Assembly: GCA_016204905.1 (NCBI GenBank)
Contig: JACQJU010000009.1
Location: forward strand, 1-16,081
From: Candidatus Gottesmanbacteria bacterium
GTDB taxonomy: Bacteria; Patescibacteriota; Microgenomatia; 2-02-FULL-39-11
Length of the DNA: 16,081 bases
Direction: 5' to 3'
This document shows, in pieces, positions 1 through 6,635 of the stretch. The translations under genes were made by a program, and so were the position numbers. Every line of letters begins with the position of its first letter. The stretch's first letter is position 1. The notes under the pieces were generated by a model that saw only the letters and a list, made by a program, of their open reading frames with translations, was not told the origin of the DNA and searched no databases.

Positions 1-1
1 A

Positions 2-301
2 GAATACGATGGCTCAGGAGAACCGATGGAGTTTACGCCGAGCGACTATTACAAACGCTTCATCTATGACCAAGATTTTGCAAAAGCCAAAGAAATGGGA
101 ATCAATAAAATCATCGGCCAGGGAAATACCATCAATAACATTTCTAAAGCTTATCCCGATGCTTCTTTTGTCGAATATCATTTTCCAGGATTTGATCCCA
201 AATATGGTGGAATGGATTGGAGAAGCCTAAGATTGGTTTTTGAACAAAAAAAGGGTCAGTGGTTTTTAATTGGAATCATCCACGCGGAGTGGACCATTTA
301 A
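2..301 (+). CDS. C-terminal part of an unrecognised protein
   Basis: The reading frame is open from the left edge and ends with TAA at 299-301, so only the last 99 residues are visible and the true start lies outside. An internal ATG at 26 exists, but the frame stays open through it. The visible part is mixed alpha/beta in character and aromatic-rich, with an aspartate/glycine segment (FPGFDPKYGGMDW) followed by a strand-like end (LRLVFEQKKGQWFLIGIIHAEWTI in two pieces: LRLVFEQ, then KKGQWFLIGIIHAEW). An ending of this kind is common in small extracytoplasmic beta domains, but I recognise no family. No membrane segment is present in the visible part. It converges on acs with a single base between the two stop codons, so there is no room for a terminator between them. 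Confidence 0.7.
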   Translation, partial: EYDGSGEPMEFTPSDYYKRFIYDQDFAKAKEMGINKIIGQGNTINNISKAYPDASFVEYHFPGFDPKYGGMDWRSLRLVFEQKKGQWFLIGIIHAEWTI

Positions 302-302
302 G

Positions 303-2291
303 CTATTCTTCGTCTTGAGACAGAGCAGCCACGACAGAGATATCTTCGAGCGTTGTCGTATCTCCCGTAATTTTTCCTTCACTTGCAATTTGGCGAAGAA
401 GGCGGCGCATAATTTTTCCACTTCTGGTCTTTGGAAGTTGCTTGGCAAATCGAATTTGCTCCGGCCTAGCCAAAGCCCCAATTTGAGTAACCACATGTTT
501 TTTAAGCTCATCTTTAAGAGTCTCTGAAGGAGCTTGTCCACTGACTAACGTCACAAAAGCTACAACCCCCTGCCCTTTGAGTTCATGAGGAATCCCCACC
601 ACGGCAGATTCTGCAACAAAAGGATGACTCACCAGCGCCGACTCAATTTCTGAAGATCCCAGTCTATGGCCCGATACTTTAATCACATCATCGGCACGTC
701 CCATAATCCAAAAATATCCATCTTCATCTCGCCTGGCTTCATCTCCAGTCCAATAGATTCCTGGAAATGTACTCCAATATTGTTGCTTGTATCGTTCATG
801 ATCGCCATAAATCGTTCGAAGCATCGCTGGCCAAGGTTTTTTGATCACAAGAAAACCTTGGGTGTTTACTGCGGCAGGACTTCCCTTATCATCAACGACG
901 TCTGCCTCGACGCCAAAAAATGGTTTGTTAGCTGATCCGGGCTTAAGCGGGCTCGAAGGTAAAGGAGTAATCATCTGCATTCCCGTCTCGGTCTGCCACC
1001 AGGTATCCATGATGGGGCAGCGTTCTTTTCCGATCGTTTTGTAATACCACATCCACGCCTCGGGATTAATGGGTTCTCCGACTGATCCTAATATTTTTAA
1101 AGAACTTAAGTCATATTTATTGGGGATTTCATCACCGAGGCGCATCATGGCTCGTACAGCAGTAGGCGCTGTATAGAATTTGCTGATTTTGTATTTTTGG
1201 ATGAGTTCCCACCAAATCCCGGGGTGTGGATAGTCGGGTGTTCCTTCGTAGACAAAAGTCGTCGCACCATTTATAAGAGGCGAATAGACAATATAGCTGT
1301 GACCTGTGACCCAACCGGCATCGGCTGTGCAAAACCAAATGTCATCGGGCTGAAGATTAAATATCCATTTGAGTGTTAGATATATTCCAACCATATACCC
1401 TCCATGCGCATGCAAAACTCCTTTGGGTTTTCCAGTTGATCCGGAGGTGTATAAAATAAATAATGGATCGGTTGCTTCCATGATCTCGGTTGAGCAGATG
1501 GTATCTGTCTTAGCCATAAGTTCGTGATACCAGAGATCCCGTACAGCGGTCATTAGGTTAGGGTTAGGAGGCCTGTTTGGTGAGGAGGTTAAGTTATTGG
1601 AATTGTTACTTTGCCCAACTTCATTTCCTATACTGGTTTCTTTACCCTTACCTTCAGACTCTATTCTCTTTACGACGATTACGTGTTCAATTGTGGGTAT
1701 ATCTTTAATCGCCTCATCCACTGTCTTTTTAGACTCGAGTACTTTGTCTTTGTAGGGATATGCGTTAGCGGTGATCACGAGCTTTGCTTGGGCATCGAGG
1801 ATTCGATTTTTGAGGGCCTCAGATGAGAATCCGGAAAAAACAACCGAGTGGACCGCGCCAATTTTTGCACACGCAAGCATCGCGATAAACTGTTCAGGAA
1901 TTCGGGGAAGATAGATGCTTACTTTGTCGCCCTTTCTAATGCCAAGTGATTTTAAGACATTGGCAAACTTACAAACCTGCTCGTTTAACTCACCGTAAGT
2001 ATATTTTCTTTCACTTTTGTCTTGGCCGACCCAGATGTAAGCGAGTTTATCCTTTGTTGCAGTTTTCTGATGACGGTCAAGAGCGTTATTGACAATGTTG
2101 CATTGAGCACCCACAAACCAGCGCGCATAGGGAAAGTTCCACTCGAGGACTTTGTCCCACGGTTTAAACCAGGAGAGTTCGTGGGCGATATTTTCCCAAA
2201 AAGCCTCAGGATCTTCTTGTACTTCTTTATAGAGTTTTTCGTAGTCTTTGACGTAGGCTTGGTCAACGATTTCTTTTGAAGGAAGGATCAT
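303..2291 (-). CDS. acs: Acetyl-CoA synthetase, AMP-forming
   Basis: Cytosolic enzyme that activates acetate with ATP to acetyl-AMP and then acetyl-CoA. At 662 residues it is close to the usual length of about 650. The adenylate-forming signature YTSGSTGKPKG is at about residues 281-291, the WWQTETG motif at 431-437, the YWTGDE and GRADD hinge region at about 513-535, and the conserved C-terminal lysine in PKTRSGK at 626. That lysine is the family's acetylation-controlled catalytic residue. The ATG at 2291 opens a normal Acs N-terminus. A TTGACT on the minus strand (2321-2326) is a possible -35, but the -10 is poor. The odd part is a Ser/Asn/Pro-rich stretch at about residues 210-248, where typical Acs proteins have a much shorter loop. 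All visible catalytic motifs are intact, so it is probably functional. Confidence 0.95.
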   Translation of the reverse strand: MILPSKEIVDQAYVKDYEKLYKEVQEDPEAFWENIAHELSWFKPWDKVLEWNFPYARWFVGAQCNIVNNALDRHQKTATKDKLAYIWVGQDKSERKYTYGELNEQVCKFANVLKSLGIRKGDKVSIYLPRIPEQFIAMLACAKIGAVHSVVFSGFSSEALKNRILDAQAKLVITANAYPYKDKVLESKKTVDEAIKDIPTIEHVIVVKRIESEGKGKETSIGNEVGQSNNSNNLTSSPNRPPNPNLMTAVRDLWYHELMAKTDTICSTEIMEATDPLFILYTSGSTGKPKGVLHAHGGYMVGIYLTLKWIFNLQPDDIWFCTADAGWVTGHSYIVYSPLINGATTFVYEGTPDYPHPGIWWELIQKYKISKFYTAPTAVRAMMRLGDEIPNKYDLSSLKILGSVGEPINPEAWMWYYKTIGKERCPIMDTWWQTETGMQMITPLPSSPLKPGSANKPFFGVEADVVDDKGSPAAVNTQGFLVIKKPWPAMLRTIYGDHERYKQQYWSTFPGIYWTGDEARRDEDGYFWIMGRADDVIKVSGHRLGSSEIESALVSHPFVAESAVVGIPHELKGQGVVAFVTLVSGQAPSETLKDELKKHVVTQIGALARPEQIRFAKQLPKTRSGKIMRRLLRQIASEGKITGDTTTLEDISVVAALSQDEE

Positions 2292-2353
2292 AAATTAATT
2301 CGACCAGATCTAGATAAAAAAGTCAATAACAAAAACACTACCCCCAAAAGGTA

Positions 2354-2382
2354 TTGAATGCTATAGGTTTATTTTATATAAT
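2354..2382 (+). promoter_or_regulatory. Sigma70-type promoter of the ATPase gene
   Basis: TTGAAT at 2354-2359 and a perfect TATAAT at 2377-2382 are separated by 17 bp. The start codon at 2397 is only 14 nt past the -10 box, so the expected leader is about 7 nt and holds no Shine-Dalgarno sequence. Confidence 0.65.
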
Positions 2383-2396
2383 AAAAATATTCTATT

Positions 2397-3167
2397 ATGG
2401 TAGGAATAACTGCAGAATTATCTTTAGCACGAGGGAATGTTTTAGAGCGTTCAAATGGTAATCTTAATAAGGGCGTACTCGTCAAAAGGCCAACTTTTAT
2501 TAAAGATCTAATAAGACTAGATATTCTTGCTACTCCTGGAACGCCGTTACTTATACTTGGTCCGCGAGGAATCGGAAAAACAACTACTCTTCAACATGCC
2601 GAGCCAAACTCTTTAACCCCAGCTCTATATTATCTTGATGGAAATGGTCTTAAAGATGAGGTAATTAGAGCACATCTTCGTTCATTTATTCCAAAAAATA
2701 CTTGTTATTCAAGGGGAGGTTTCGTTGTTATAGATCATTTTTATAAAGAAGAGGGAACTTACGTAGATCGAGCTGATAGCCTATTTAAAGATGGAATATT
2801 ACAAAGACTGCATGAAAGTCGTTATCGAGTAGTCCTAACTGGAAGTAGAAGAAAATGGGAAGACAAATATAGACGAACAAATGGAGTTTTAAATTTTGTA
2901 GGTTTAGATTCGGGTGAAACTGGATGGCAGCTGCAGGCTTATCAATTTGGAGATGATATTATCGGAAGAATACAAAAAAAAGGCGAAGGGAATGCAAGCT
3001 TTAATATATTTGTTGCTGCGGCATTAAGTCGTACAGGAGATTTGGAATTCGCTTTTAAATTTGCAAGAAAAAAAATGGAAGATAGAAGTTGTAATCCTTA
3101 TATTAGTTGGGAAGCATATATTCAAGAAAAACTGCAAGAATTGCCATTCAGGCAGTATCCGATTTAA
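2397..3167 (+). CDS. P-loop ATPase, AAA/STAND-like, function unknown
   Basis: A 256-residue protein with a clear nucleotide-binding core. Walker A is GPRGIGKT at residues 55-62, a Walker B-like strand FVVIDH at 109-114, and a sensor-like segment VVLTGSRRKW at 145-154 resembles the TGS motif of AAA_14-type ATPases. The part after residue 190 is helical and basic, without a recognised domain. No membrane segment or signal peptide is seen. It starts an accessory block between acs and tyrS and has its own strong promoter. Closeness to the AAA_14 or STAND groups is inferred from motif spacing only. A role in defence or stress is possible, but nothing in the sequence shows it. It differs from the second ATPase of this window (11774-12807) outside the Walker motifs, so the two are not obvious paralogues. 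Confidence 0.8.
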   Translation: MVGITAELSLARGNVLERSNGNLNKGVLVKRPTFIKDLIRLDILATPGTPLLILGPRGIGKTTTLQHAEPNSLTPALYYLDGNGLKDEVIRAHLRSFIPKNTCYSRGGFVVIDHFYKEEGTYVDRADSLFKDGILQRLHESRYRVVLTGSRRKWEDKYRRTNGVLNFVGLDSGETGWQLQAYQFGDDIIGRIQKKGEGNASFNIFVAAALSRTGDLEFAFKFARKKMEDRSCNPYISWEAYIQEKLQELPFRQYPI

Positions 3168-3204
3168 TGACTTATATTTTAAGTTTTAAAGTAAAGATTA
3201 ATCG

Positions 3205-3234
3205 TTGGACAAATAACTTTTTCTTGTATATCAT
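3205..3234 (+). promoter_or_regulatory. Candidate promoter of the 3244 gene
   Basis: TTGGAC at 3205-3210 and TATCAT at 3229-3234 have an 18-bp spacer. The ATG at 3244 follows after 9 nt, which again predicts an almost leaderless transcript. Confidence 0.4.
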
Positions 3235-3243
3235 GAGTTTAAA

Positions 3244-3573
3244 ATGTCTTCTTCAATTCTAATAACTGCAATTTGTCAAATGGAACAGTGTGGTGGGAGA
3301 CAGAGTGGAGAATTGTATATATCAAACAACCCTACAGGTTTAAAAGTTTCGCCCTCACCCGATCTTTTATTTCTTTTAGGTGATCATCTTCATGATACTT
3401 TTTTCTTTTATTCCAGTCAAACCTTTCTTACTCCAACAATGCGCCCACTAGGATTATTACACATCGAAGGACAAACGTGTTCGTTTAGGATGCTCGAAGG
3501 ACAAACATCTCAAGAATTTCTTCTGCGTGCTGGACTTACTGAGAGATCTGCTGCGAGAAGGATTGAGGGATGA
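3244..3573 (+). CDS. Small hypothetical protein (109 aa)
   Basis: I do not recognise this protein. It has 109 residues with a hydrophobic, aromatic middle (LLFLLGDHLHDTFFFY) that looks like a buried strand/helix pair, not a clean membrane helix, and an arginine-rich end. The gene carries a 30-bp imperfect direct repeat: a 13-mer beginning TCGAAGGACA occurs near 3465 and again near 3495, giving two 10-residue units that start IEGQT and LEGQT. A plausible promoter directly upstream and the correct spacing to its neighbours support it as a gene, but the length and lack of recognisable homology leave doubt. It lies downstream of the ATPase and converges on the 3596 gene. Confidence 0.5.
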   Translation: MSSSILITAICQMEQCGGRQSGELYISNNPTGLKVSPSPDLLFLLGDHLHDTFFFYSSQTFLTPTMRPLGLLHIEGQTCSFRMLEGQTSQEFLLRAGLTERSAARRIEG

Positions 3574-3595
3574 GTTTATCTTTCGGATCCTTTTT

Positions 3596-4432
3596 CTACT
3601 TAAAATTACGTGGGATGTCAAGTTGAAAACTCTTTACATTTTTGCCAACATTTATAGGAGGTTTGTAGACAATAGTGTCATATTCTTTCGAGGTTATCAT
3701 TCTAATTTCTAGTACACCTTCGCCCGATAAAACATTTCTTATTGGAAGAGGATATCCAAGGCCAGAAGTATTTCTGAACTCAACATAGTGTTGGTGAGCT
3801 GGTGAGTCGAAAATTGGCTTGGTTGATTCTATCATCCTGTCGGTCACCAGAGCATAATATTGGTCTCTCCGCGTATCATTTAGCATGATATCAGCAATTT
3901 TTGTTTGAAAATGATAATCGACGGGTATTTCATCGTCTTTCATTGAAATGTAAACTGTATATGCCTCAGGTTTTCTTTTAGGATGAGTGTTATAAACAAC
4001 CTGAACAGCTCTTCGCGCTCGATTGGAGTCTTCACATACTCCAATCACATGCAAATCAAGATCCTCAATTTTGTTTTTTGGAGCCTGTCGAGCAACTGTA
4101 ACAAGCGCATATGCGTCGTTTAGATTAAAAAAGTTTGGAGACCCTTCAAATCCTGCAAAGACAAAAGCAGAATAGTTTTGAGGGTTGAAAATCAATCTCC
4201 ATGAAAGTGTATCTAGGCGAAACTGTTCTTTAAGTTCTTCTCTTAATCCTGCTCCAAGCTCATTTTGTAAGCTTTGATTTACAGCATCGAATCGGAATGA
4301 ATGCGGACTAACAAGTTGATCTGATTGAATGCTTGCACTATAAAGGAGGTCTTTTATTGTTATCATGGGCCGGTTTTCTGTAAGTTCCTGACCGGCTCCT
4401 AAAATCCCGTGTTGTCTCAGAATGTCAATCAT
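3596..4432 (-). CDS. Hypothetical protein (about 278 aa)
   Basis: I recognise no family. The protein is soluble, without a signal peptide or membrane segment. It alternates strand-like stretches (AFVFAGF, YALVTVARQ, DLHVIGVCED, EAYTVYISM) with helices and ends in a basic segment, which suggests an alpha/beta domain of unknown role. I place the start at the ATG at 4432 (MIDILRQHG), because a perfect TATAAT box on the minus strand (4441-4446) sits 8 nt before it and the transcript would then begin at about the start codon. A TTG at 4441, directly against the -10 box, would add three residues but would lie upstream of the expected transcription start. It is the only minus-strand gene in the accessory block and is divergent from the 4528 gene. 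Confidence 0.75.
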   Translation of the reverse strand: MIDILRQHGILGAGQELTENRPMITIKDLLYSASIQSDQLVSPHSFRFDAVNQSLQNELGAGLREELKEQFRLDTLSWRLIFNPQNYSAFVFAGFEGSPNFFNLNDAYALVTVARQAPKNKIEDLDLHVIGVCEDSNRARRAVQVVYNTHPKRKPEAYTVYISMKDDEIPVDYHFQTKIADIMLNDTRRDQYYALVTDRMIESTKPIFDSPAHQHYVEFRNTSGLGYPLPIRNVLSGEGVLEIRMITSKEYDTIVYKPPINVGKNVKSFQLDIPRNFK

Positions 4433-4440
4433 TGTAGCCA

Positions 4441-4446
4441 ATTATA
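4441..4446 (-). promoter_or_regulatory. -10 box of the 3596-4432 gene
   Basis: A perfect TATAAT on the minus strand ends 8 nt before the ATG at 4432. No good -35 is visible. The predicted transcription start falls on or next to the start codon. Confidence 0.5.
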
Positions 4447-4482
4447 TCATACGGAAGGCTTATTTACGCTCATTTTTACTTT

Positions 4483-4512
4483 TTGTAAAGATAAATAAAT
4501 TAATGATATACT
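4483..4512 (+). promoter_or_regulatory. Candidate promoter of the 4528 gene
   Basis: TTGTAA at 4483-4488 and TATACT at 4507-4512 are 18 bp apart. The ATG at 4528 follows 15 nt later with no Shine-Dalgarno between. Confidence 0.4.
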
Positions 4513-4527
4513 AACGATCGATAACAT

Positions 4528-5280
4528 ATGAATGAAAATCCAAAACAACTTGAGGAGACAGTACTTCCCGAAGGCGCAAATTTTTATTTACAATATCCAT
4601 TTTTAGAACTACCTCAACTAGCACAAAGGAGAAGAATTCAAGTTAATGATATATATGGACTTCTTACAGGAATAGCAGGATACTATGGAGAAATTGTTCG
4701 TCGCGAATTTGCGCCTAGACCATTGTTCGAAGGTGAAGTTCCTCAAGAACTGATTGACCCTCAAAATAATTATAAAAATGCTTATCTAATGCTGTATGTC
4801 CTTATTCGAGATTTTCCCAATTATACTCGTGGGATTTCACAAGTTTGGGACAGATACTCAAGTATCATTAATGTAATGCTTCGAAGGCTCGATTTGAGAG
4901 ATGTCAACAAAGAAGATGAGATTGCTGATTTTTACGCAGATATTCTCCAGACGCTCCTGGAGGAACCTCTGTGGCCATATTATGTTATGCTTAAAAAACA
5001 ACCTCAAGCTTTTTATAATGATGATGGAAGTTTTAACACAGCTCACTTTCCAAAGAAATATGGATATAAATCTCTGCCTCCGACTTTTTTAAGCTGGAAA
5101 GAACCTTTTATACGATCTAGATCTCGATTCAAACACACTGGACTTAATGAGCTGTTAAAAGGACTTTCGTTTTACAGGGAGGACGATTTAGGTGAAATGA
5201 ACAACTGGGCAAAAACAATTGCCTCCAATATAAGACCTGAGAGAACGAAGCCATCGCTTCAAATATCAAGAAAAAAGTAA
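4528..5280 (+). CDS. Hypothetical protein (250 aa)
   Basis: Not recognised. The 250-residue protein appears mostly helical, with many aromatic and charged residues, no signal peptide and no membrane segment. Visible landmarks are a Tyr/Phe-rich N-terminus (NFYLQYPFLELPQL), a helical middle (residues 80-155) and a basic C-terminus ending in KK. It is the last gene of the accessory block, and its TAA stop (5278-5280) directly abuts the tyrS stop on the other strand with zero spacing. Such tight convergence with a housekeeping gene is also seen at the end of the brnA gene beside tgt. A structural role or an effector partnered with the upstream ATPase are both possible, and the sequence does not decide. 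Confidence 0.75.
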   Translation: MNENPKQLEETVLPEGANFYLQYPFLELPQLAQRRRIQVNDIYGLLTGIAGYYGEIVRREFAPRPLFEGEVPQELIDPQNNYKNAYLMLYVLIRDFPNYTRGISQVWDRYSSIINVMLRRLDLRDVNKEDEIADFYADILQTLLEEPLWPYYVMLKKQPQAFYNDDGSFNTAHFPKKYGYKSLPPTFLSWKEPFIRSRSRFKHTGLNELLKGLSFYREDDLGEMNNWAKTIASNIRPERTKPSLQISRKK

Positions 5281-6519
5281 TTAACGTGTTACTTGGTAAC
5301 TTTTTACCTTTTGAAGCAAGTCTTTTGCATAGGAGTCTTCTTCGAAATGCTTTCGCACTGGTTCAAGGAGTTTGTCGAGAAATTCGATTGCTTTTTGTTT
5401 GATGTCGAGAGGATGGATTTGTTTTTCTTTAAAAAGCCTCTCGAGATTTTCGTAGCTGTTTAAGATAACCGGTCCTCCAAATTTTGCTGGCCGCTCAACT
5501 ACTATGTTTTGAAGACCTAATCGTTCAAGCGACTCAAATAAAATATATTTGTAGTACTCGAGCACAGGGTTTTCTTCGACTACTCCTTCAGGACAATAGG
5601 CTTTGCTGATTTTTCGTTTGATGTCTTCTGTAGTATCGGTCATAAAAATGGCAGAGTCGGGGAGAGACTTGGACATCTTCAGAGCGATCGTCCTTGAGAT
5701 TTTATTATTTAATTTTGCCAACTCTTTTCGCTCGGATATGTCTTCTCGCACATGCATCAAGCTAGTAGGCTTTGTATTGTCCATCGATTTGGCAGCCACG
5801 CGTGACATGTGACTCGAATCCGCATCCTTCGCTCTTTCATTTTTCATATTTGATATTTGATATTGAGGTTTGTTTAATCCCATTAACATGTGGTGGCTGA
5901 CAACAACAGGCTTCCAAAAGCCAAGTTGAGGGCCGATCTCGCGGGCGAGCATGTTGAGCTTGCGCTGATCCATGCCAAGTTGGGTGATTTTTGCCCCCAA
6001 CATAAAAATGTCAGCAACCTGCATACATGAGTAAATAATATTTGCTCCTGTAAGGTTGTCGAGTGATTCTTGACGTCCCATCATCTCGGCTGTTCTGATA
6101 AAGCGGCGTAGAAGATTAGTTCTTCCTACCTGAATTACGAGCTTCCAATAGTCAGGATTTTTGACCATATCAGAAGCCCAGAGAAATTCTACCTTCGAAA
6201 GATCCATTCCGGAGGCCTTCCAAACTTCTATGAAATATTTGCCAGTAGTTTTTATCTTTTCAAGATCTCCACCCAATTTGTTATTAGCCAACGCATGCCA
6301 ATCAGCAACCCACATGCGGAATTTAATTCCGGCCTTAGTCATTTTATTAACGTTTATTGCTTTTAAGATGCCTTGAGCAATGTGAATCTGGCCTGAGGGC
6401 TCAAAGCCGTCGTAGGCAATGAGTTGTTCACCACTTTCAAGCAGTTTCAGGAGTTCATCTTCTTGTACAATTTCTTCTCCAACCTGCTTGATGAGATTAA
6501 GCCTTTCTTCTGTAGTCAT
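5281..6519 (-). CDS. tyrS: Tyrosyl-tRNA synthetase, archaeal/eukaryotic type
   Basis: Class I aminoacyl-tRNA synthetase that charges tRNA-Tyr. The HIGH-equivalent motif lies in FEPSGQIHIAQG (residues 39-50), tyrosine-pocket segments in YSCMQVADIF (163-172) and LGMDQRK (181-187), and KMSKS is at 281-285. The wording of these motifs (YDGFEPSG, INVNKMTKAG, GGDLEKI, LGMDQRKLNMLARE) matches archaeal and plant/protist cytosolic TyrRS and not the usual bacterial TyrS. There is no S4 domain. At 412 residues it is longer than the roughly 350-residue core because of a stretch of about 62 residues (217-280) inserted immediately before KMSKS. The ATG at 6519 lies 8 nt after a perfect TATAAT, so the mRNA is probably leaderless. 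A diverged copy of its first 17 codons and promoter lies at 9242-9378. Confidence 0.93.
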   Translation of the reverse strand: MTTEERLNLIKQVGEEIVQEDELLKLLESGEQLIAYDGFEPSGQIHIAQGILKAINVNKMTKAGIKFRMWVADWHALANNKLGGDLEKIKTTGKYFIEVWKASGMDLSKVEFLWASDMVKNPDYWKLVIQVGRTNLLRRFIRTAEMMGRQESLDNLTGANIIYSCMQVADIFMLGAKITQLGMDQRKLNMLAREIGPQLGFWKPVVVSHHMLMGLNKPQYQISNMKNERAKDADSSHMSRVAAKSMDNTKPTSLMHVREDISERKELAKLNNKISRTIALKMSKSLPDSAIFMTDTTEDIKRKISKAYCPEGVVEENPVLEYYKYILFESLERLGLQNIVVERPAKFGGPVILNSYENLERLFKEKQIHPLDIKQKAIEFLDKLLEPVRKHFEEDSYAKDLLQKVKSYQVTR

Positions 6520-6527
6520 TGGAGTTT

Positions 6528-6533
6528 ATTATA
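6528..6533 (-). promoter_or_regulatory. -10 box of tyrS
   Basis: TATAAT on the minus strand, 8 nt before the tyrS ATG. The same arrangement (TATAAT 6 nt before the ATG) is kept in the displaced tyrS remnant at 9323-9328. Confidence 0.6.
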
Positions 6534-6597
6534 AACAAAAAAAGAATAATATATTTTTGATTTTTAAAAGGGGTAAGACACGATGTGATGTAAGTAC

Positions 6598-6627
6598 TTG
6601 ACAAATGACTTTTGTTATGAGTATGAT
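6598..6627 (+). promoter_or_regulatory. Strong sigma70-type promoter of the protease
   Basis: A perfect TTGACA at 6598-6603 and TATGAT at 6622-6627 have an 18-bp spacer. The expected transcription start is 6634-6636, on top of the TTG used here as the start codon, so translation is either leaderless from TTG 6636 or begins at GTG 6663 after a short leader. Confidence 0.65.
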
Positions 6628-6635
6628 GAAATACA

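Noticed and set aside
3527..3712. 61-codon plus-strand frame overlapping the ends of two genes
   Set aside because: It overlaps the end of the 3244 gene and lies antisense to the 3596-4432 gene, with no promoter or ribosome site.
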